From: an uncultured Lachnospiraceae bacterium
GTDB lineage: Bacteria; Bacillota; Clostridia; Lachnospirales; Lachnospiraceae
Assembly (NCBI GenBank): GCA_905236615.1
Contig: CAJORC010000101.1
Coordinates: 1-7,373, forward strand
Direction of reading: 5' to 3'
DNA length: 7,373 nt
Below the pieces are notes generated by a model. That model did not search any database and was not told the DNA's origin. It worked only from the letters and a program-made list of their open reading frames with translations. Numbering within the stretch: the stretch's first letter is position 1; every line of letters begins with the position of its first letter. This document shows positions 1-3,774 of the stretch, piece after piece. The position numbers were made by a program, and so were the translations under genes.

Positions 1-628
1 CATTTTTACTGTCAGTCATGCGTGAAACTGCTTCATTTCTGATGAAATCAGTTTCCGCCATAAGCCTTAAAACTATTTCTGCTTTTCCTCTCAGGTCAAA
101 GATCTCATTCTGTGAAATACAGAATTCATGTTTTTGCAGATTTTCATGATTTCCCTTCATGAAAAAGTTTTCGCTCTCTTCAAAATCAAGTCTTTCTATG
201 CGTCTTTCCTGTGTATTGACATAATAAACAGCCTTAAGCGCATTTGAAGAAGCATCTATAGCCTGATCTGTTTCATAAACAATATTTTCTTCTTCCCTGT
301 CTATATACAAAAGTGAGTTTTCCGGCACCCTGACAGTATCTTCAACCGAATCTGAAATCTCAAACTGAACAAGTCCCTCAGCTGCAGCCGGTCTTGCGGT
401 TTCAACTCCCAGAATATTCAGATACTCATAGTAGAAGCGCTCCGGTGCCTCATTAAGTCTGTCGATGACTCCTGCATACATTTCTGCAAAGAGTTCAACG
501 AGGGCTGCTCCTGGATCTTCCCTGTCGCCCTCCTCAAAACGCCATTCAGGAACATAGGAAGCCGCAAGTTTTTTCACTTCAGCAAGTATGTCTTCTTTTT
601 TTCTGTTGTCTAAAGAAAAATAGTTCAT
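1..628 (-). CDS. Baseplate wedge protein, gp6 / baseplate J-like (Afp11-like), 5' part
   Basis: The first 209 codons are present and the frame runs off the left edge without a stop. The protein starts MNYFSLDNRKKEDILAEVKK. It has the conserved N-terminal signature of CIS gp6-like proteins: PEWRF (27-31), then DPGAALVELFAEMY (38-51), DRLNEAPERFYYEYLNILGV, and a strand region with ARPA-AEGLVQFE and VRVPENSLLY. These large proteins form the core of the wedge ring around the hub; Afp11 and its relatives are many hundreds of residues, so most of the gene lies outside. The ATG at 628 has AGGAG six bases upstream and is 18 bases past the gp25 stop. Membership of the family is clear; whether the missing part carries extra domains cannot be told. 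Confidence 0.88.
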   Translation of the reverse strand, partial: MNYFSLDNRKKEDILAEVKKLAASYVPEWRFEEGDREDPGAALVELFAEMYAGVIDRLNEAPERFYYEYLNILGVETARPAAAEGLVQFEISDSVEDTVRVPENSLLYIDREEENIVYETDQAIDASSNALKAVYYVNTQERRIERLDFEESENFFMKGNHENLQKHEFCISQNEIFDLRGKAEIVLRLMAETDFIRNEAVSRMTDSKN

Positions 629-646
629 TCTATGCTCCTAAGTCAT

Positions 647-1054
647 TCATATAACTTCGTTATTATCTTTATAGAAGGGATATACCTTATTGTAGCGGTT
701 GTTAGTACTTCGTACCGTGTAGGCCACGCTTATATTAAGGCTTCCGTCGAGGCTGCCCTCCGAGCATTCCACTTCTATATCTTTTATTCTCGGCTCATCA
801 AGTAAAAGCTGCTGATTGATCTCGTAGGCAATGCTTTCCTTCTCCGTATAGGTAACAGAAGCAAAAAGATAATCTGCCACGTTGCTTCCGAAGTCCGGTC
901 TCATAACCCGCTCGCCCCTGTAAGTAGAAAGGATAATGCCTATCGACTCCGCAATATTTTCTTCAAGGCTTGATACCGCTATCTTACCGGTTCTCGGATT
1001 TATCTGTATGGGAAACTTCCATCCGCTTCCCAGAAAGCTTTTTGCGTTATCCAT
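647..1054 (-). CDS. Baseplate wedge protein, gp25 family (Afp9-like)
   Basis: A 135-residue gp25-like wedge protein. It has the family's marks: GWKFPIQINP at the start, a central helix (EENIAESIGIILSTYRGERVM), RPDFGSNVADYLF, and the EPR motif at residues 87-89 (LLDEPRIKDIEV), followed by a beta hairpin ending in YTVRSTNNRYNKVYPFY. gp25 holds the sheath-initiating end of the wedge, and the EPR motif is the most conserved feature in CIS, T6SS TssE and phages. I use the ATG at 1054, not the in-frame ATG at 1081: AGGAG sits seven bases before 1054, while the 1081 start has no ribosome site and adds only nine basic residues unlike the family. The gene follows the spike gene after 55 bases. Confidence 0.93.
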   Translation of the reverse strand: MDNAKSFLGSGWKFPIQINPRTGKIAVSSLEENIAESIGIILSTYRGERVMRPDFGSNVADYLFASVTYTEKESIAYEINQQLLLDEPRIKDIEVECSEGSLDGSLNISVAYTVRSTNNRYNKVYPFYKDNNEVI

Positions 1055-1066
1055 TCTTTCACTCCT
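1054..1066 (-). promoter_or_regulatory. Ribosome binding site deciding the gp25 start
   Basis: On the minus strand AGGAG (1062-1066) lies seven bases before the ATG at 1054. The longer reading from 1081 would run through this site and has no such sequence before it. Confidence 0.8.
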
Positions 1067-1109
1067 GCGCTTCGCTTGCATTCGCTAACGTATAACACGT
1101 CCTGCTAAA

Positions 1110-1898
1110 TTAATTTATATTCACTCCTGCAGGACCCTTCAGGTCTGCTGTTGTTCCCTTAAGTGTAAGCTTTCCCGAAGCTTCAACTTTTGCAGATGCA
1201 CCTTTAAGGTTTACAGCACTCTTCCCCTTAACATTTACATTACTGCCGTCAAGAGTTATATCACCGCTTCCCTTAAGCGTTGCCTTTCCTCCGGATTCAA
1301 GGACCAGGCTGGTTTTTCCTGCAGATAAAGTCAGCTTCTTTTCAGCTTTAAGCTCAACTTCACCATCTTTAATTTTTATAGTAAGCGAATTTTTCTTATT
1401 CTTGTCAGTTACGGTTACGGTTTCCTTTTCATCGTCAAGTGTGATCTCAGTTCCCTTAGGGGTTTTAACTTCAATCTTCTGCTTATCCTTTTCATCCGTA
1501 AAATGAATCTCGGAACCTGTCGGTGTCTTGAAGCTGAAGTCTTTATTCTTCCCGTCTTTCATGGTATAAGGTGCCGTACTCTGCTTATCCCATACACCGC
1601 CAACCACAAATGGACAATGTGGATCGCCGTCGAGATAAGCTATCAGTACTATGTCGTCCACTGAAGGAAGCAGGAAAGTTCCTGCATTTTTCCCGGATAA
1701 GGGCTGTATCACATCAGCCCACTCGGTTTCTAAGATATCCTTCTCATTATCTCCGGTTATAGGTTTGCAGAGAACTCTGTTTCTGTTTTCGGGATCTTTT
1801 ATATTCGTTACTTTTGCAAGGGTTAGTCCCGTGCGCTTCGATCTGCGTTCTATATCCTCGAACTGACTTAGTTCACTGTCATAGAAATCAAAAGCCAT
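1110..1898 (-). CDS. Central spike protein, gp5/VgrG-like OB fold plus beta-helix needle
   Basis: A 262-residue protein. Residues 24-105 form the OB-fold seen in gp5, phage gpV and VgrG: GLTLAKVTNIKDPE, RVLCKPITG, WADVIQPLSG, GTFLLPSVDDIVLIAYLDGDP and VVGGVWD. The rest (about 120-262) is a run of short beta strands with alternating hydrophobic residues and K/T/D/G turns, such as KTPTGSEIHF, KTPKGTEITL, GSGDITLDGSNVNVKG and KLTLKGTTADLKG. That pattern is expected of a trimeric beta-helix needle. There is no lysozyme domain as in T4 gp5, no cargo domain and no PAAR domain. The protein ends in GPAGVNIN and so probably needs a separate tip or has none. The start at 1898 has AGGGG seven bases upstream, inside the end of the hub gene, and lies three bases past that stop, so the two are translationally coupled and probably made in equal amounts. 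Confidence 0.9.
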   Translation of the reverse strand: MAFDFYDSELSQFEDIERRSKRTGLTLAKVTNIKDPENRNRVLCKPITGDNEKDILETEWADVIQPLSGKNAGTFLLPSVDDIVLIAYLDGDPHCPFVVGGVWDKQSTAPYTMKDGKNKDFSFKTPTGSEIHFTDEKDKQKIEVKTPKGTEITLDDEKETVTVTDKNKKNSLTIKIKDGEVELKAEKKLTLSAGKTSLVLESGGKATLKGSGDITLDGSNVNVKGKSAVNLKGASAKVEASGKLTLKGTTADLKGPAGVNIN

Positions 1899-1901
1899 CT
1901 G

Positions 1902-3023
1902 TCATCCCCTCAATCCACTGACTACAAATTCCGTGTTATAGCCATCCTCCGAAAGTATCTGTGCTACCTCACTTATGAAATAGCTTCCGTCTGATTTATC
2001 ATCAATTCCCTTAAGTTTTACAAACCGTCCGGGGATTATCTCCGGAAGTCCTATACATCTGCACTCTCCGCCTGAAAATCCTACGTTCATATAATTAAGG
2101 ATATTCTGTGCCATATCCTTGCATTCCTTTTCAGACTGCAGGAAATTCATCCTGATGTGTCTTGACGTCTTGGAAAGTCCTTTAAGCTTTTCAGCCCCGG
2201 TCTTTCCAGAATCCCCAAAAGAATCCGGTTTTTTAGCCGTTCCCCTTACTTCTTTCTTGTCAGGAGTTCCGTTACTTATCACAGTAACCGAACCCACCAT
2301 ATTCCTGTTCAGTGCAACAGTTCTTGAATATTCCAAAAGTTCTTTTCCTAAGGTAAGTTCTATCAATGGTGAGCTGTTTTTCATAAGATTTGTAAAGAGC
2401 ATATCGCCATTTATCACGCAGAAATTCATAAAGCTCATTTCCGCTATCTGGCTCAGAAAGTCGTAATTGCTGCAGTTTGTTTCCTTCATCAGCTGTGTCT
2501 TGAATTCAGGAAGTGTATCAACCGTAATCTTGTTCACCAGTCCTGCACTTACGCATTCTCCCAGAAGCTGCTTAACTATTTCAGTAGTCTTCTTCTTTCC
2601 GAAGTCGATCCTTTCTCCTCCGCTCATCAGAAGTCCCATTCCGTCCATAGCCGTAACCGTTATCATTGGCTGGCGGTTTGCTGAATATGTAACCGTATAA
2701 GAATCAACATAGCCGACAAAGACTTCCTTCTTGGACTTTACATAGCCCATGCTTATAGTGACCTTCATTCCTACATCGATTTTCTTCAAAAGCCCTTCCG
2801 ACCACTCTCTTTTTTCATAATCGTAAAGACCGTTTACTGCAAACTCTGCCGTACCTGCCCTGTTCCTCACAGTCTGCTGAACTTTGATATAAACGATAGG
2901 TATCTTCATACCGTCGATTTTGAACGAACCCACCTTTATCTCAGCAGCAGGTGCATTGTAGGAATCATACTTCTTTACAAGACTGCTTACATTATATTTT
3001 CCGCTCTTGTCAAAGCCTCCCAT
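1902..3023 (-). CDS. Baseplate hub protein, gp27 / late control D family
   Basis: A 373-residue protein of the phage late control D / gp27-like family, the trimeric hub that adapts the sixfold tube to the threefold spike. Supporting pattern: an early beta domain with V-Q-TVRNRAGTAEFAVNGLYD (about 48-70), a G-VTISMGY and FVGYVDSYTV pair typical of the hub barrel, a middle domain with TTEIVKQLL and YDFLSQIAEMSFMNFCVINGDML, a Lys/Gly/Ser-rich linker near 252-290, and the diagnostic end PGRFVKLKGID (331-341), YFISEV and GYNTEFVVSG. It lacks the gp5-like OB fold and spike that are fused to this domain in Afp8 and VgrG; here those are the next gene. The ATG at 3023 has an AAGGAG site 11 bases upstream, rather far, though AAAAGGA also abuts it; there is no other start nearby. 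Confidence 0.92.
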   Translation of the reverse strand: MGGFDKSGKYNVSSLVKKYDSYNAPAAEIKVGSFKIDGMKIPIVYIKVQQTVRNRAGTAEFAVNGLYDYEKREWSEGLLKKIDVGMKVTISMGYVKSKKEVFVGYVDSYTVTYSANRQPMITVTAMDGMGLLMSGGERIDFGKKKTTEIVKQLLGECVSAGLVNKITVDTLPEFKTQLMKETNCSNYDFLSQIAEMSFMNFCVINGDMLFTNLMKNSSPLIELTLGKELLEYSRTVALNRNMVGSVTVISNGTPDKKEVRGTAKKPDSFGDSGKTGAEKLKGLSKTSRHIRMNFLQSEKECKDMAQNILNYMNVGFSGGECRCIGLPEIIPGRFVKLKGIDDKSDGSYFISEVAQILSEDGYNTEFVVSGLRG

Positions 3024-3044
3024 TCCTTTTCGCTCTCCTTGCCG

Positions 3045-3770
3045 TTATAATGCAGGTATCTGAACCATCCTGCCGCTCTTTATTAGTCTTGGATTAGCAA
3101 TGCTGTTGGCGGAAGCGATCTCCCTCCATTTATCAGGATCACCGTATTCATCTGCCGCATAGCGCCAGAGTGACTCCCCTTCCTCCACAGTCTTGTACTT
3201 GGCTGTATCCGGTGAACCGAAAGGATTGGACTTTACCTTTACATCCATCTTGCTGAAGCGGAAGAATACCACATCCGCAGTAGCCCTCACTGGTATTCCC
3301 AGATCAGTGAACTTAGTAAAATTCACATTACAGCTTTTCAGCACCCCTTCAAACTGAAGACTTGACCACTCTACTTTTACAAGAGGCGGTATATGAACGC
3401 TTGCCTCTATCTGCATCAGTGAATAAACCTTTTCAGTATAAGTCCTTACATCAAGTGGCTTTGCAAGCGAATTAAGCCTTTTTGCCGCTTCAAGCTTCAG
3501 TCCGTCCGCAACAGTCGGTGCATTCAAAACACCTGTATTAAAGGTATCAAAAAAGAGCTGCATCGAAAGTGTCTCTGTTGTTCCGTGTGAAAACTGTATT
3601 CCCGGTGATTCCGAATCAAACGCCGGCTGAACACCAAATTCAGCGTTCTTTCCTACCGCATAAGTAGTAGGATTGTAAAGAACGTAGAATGACTTTTTTG
3701 TGATCATGTTGGTGATCTTCATTTTTCTCAAAGGTAAGTTTGAATTAATATTTCCACTGCCGGCATACAT
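3045..3770 (-). CDS. CIS tube-cap / baseplate protein with C-terminal LysM domain (Afp7/Pvc7-like)
   Basis: A 241-residue protein in two parts. Residues 10-185 match the CIS tube protein N-terminal domain: KMKITNM, then YNPTTYAVGKNAEF, ETLSMQLFFDTF, the P-V-ADGL--AA-RL region, and PPLVKVEW followed by a beta-rich end (RATADVVFFRF). Residues 191-241 are a LysM domain (KTVEEGESLWRYAADEYGD, then W-REIA-ANSI-NPR, G-MVQIPAL). In T4-like and CIS particles this protein binds between hub and wedges. The LysM is usually seen as a protein-protein or glycan contact in the baseplate, not necessarily a cell-wall binder. The ATG at 3770 follows an AGGAAGGA ribosome site by about nine bases and lies four bases past the previous stop. 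Length and domain order are normal for the family. Confidence 0.93.
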   Translation of the reverse strand: MYAGSGNINSNLPLRKMKITNMITKKSFYVLYNPTTYAVGKNAEFGVQPAFDSESPGIQFSHGTTETLSMQLFFDTFNTGVLNAPTVADGLKLEAAKRLNSLAKPLDVRTYTEKVYSLMQIEASVHIPPLVKVEWSSLQFEGVLKSCNVNFTKFTDLGIPVRATADVVFFRFSKMDVKVKSNPFGSPDTAKYKTVEEGESLWRYAADEYGDPDKWREIASANSIANPRLIKSGRMVQIPAL

Positions 3771-3774
3771 AAGC

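Noticed and set aside
1055..1081. Longer gp25 protein starting at 1081 with nine extra basic residues
   Set aside because: No ribosome site precedes it, and it reads through a good AGGAG that serves the ATG at 1054.
1110..1500. The beta-strand repeats of the spike as a repetitive surface protein or toxin domain
   Set aside because: They follow directly on a gp5-like OB fold and have the short alternating-strand pattern of a spike needle, with no separate C-terminal domain.
1571..2700. Plus-strand open frames of 60-115 codons opposite the spike and hub genes
   Set aside because: They lie wholly inside well-recognised minus-strand genes and show no family pattern.
3045..3200. The LysM domain as evidence of a cell-wall hydrolase or lysin
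   Set aside because: It is fused to the CIS tube domain, with no catalytic domain, as in Afp7-like baseplate proteins.
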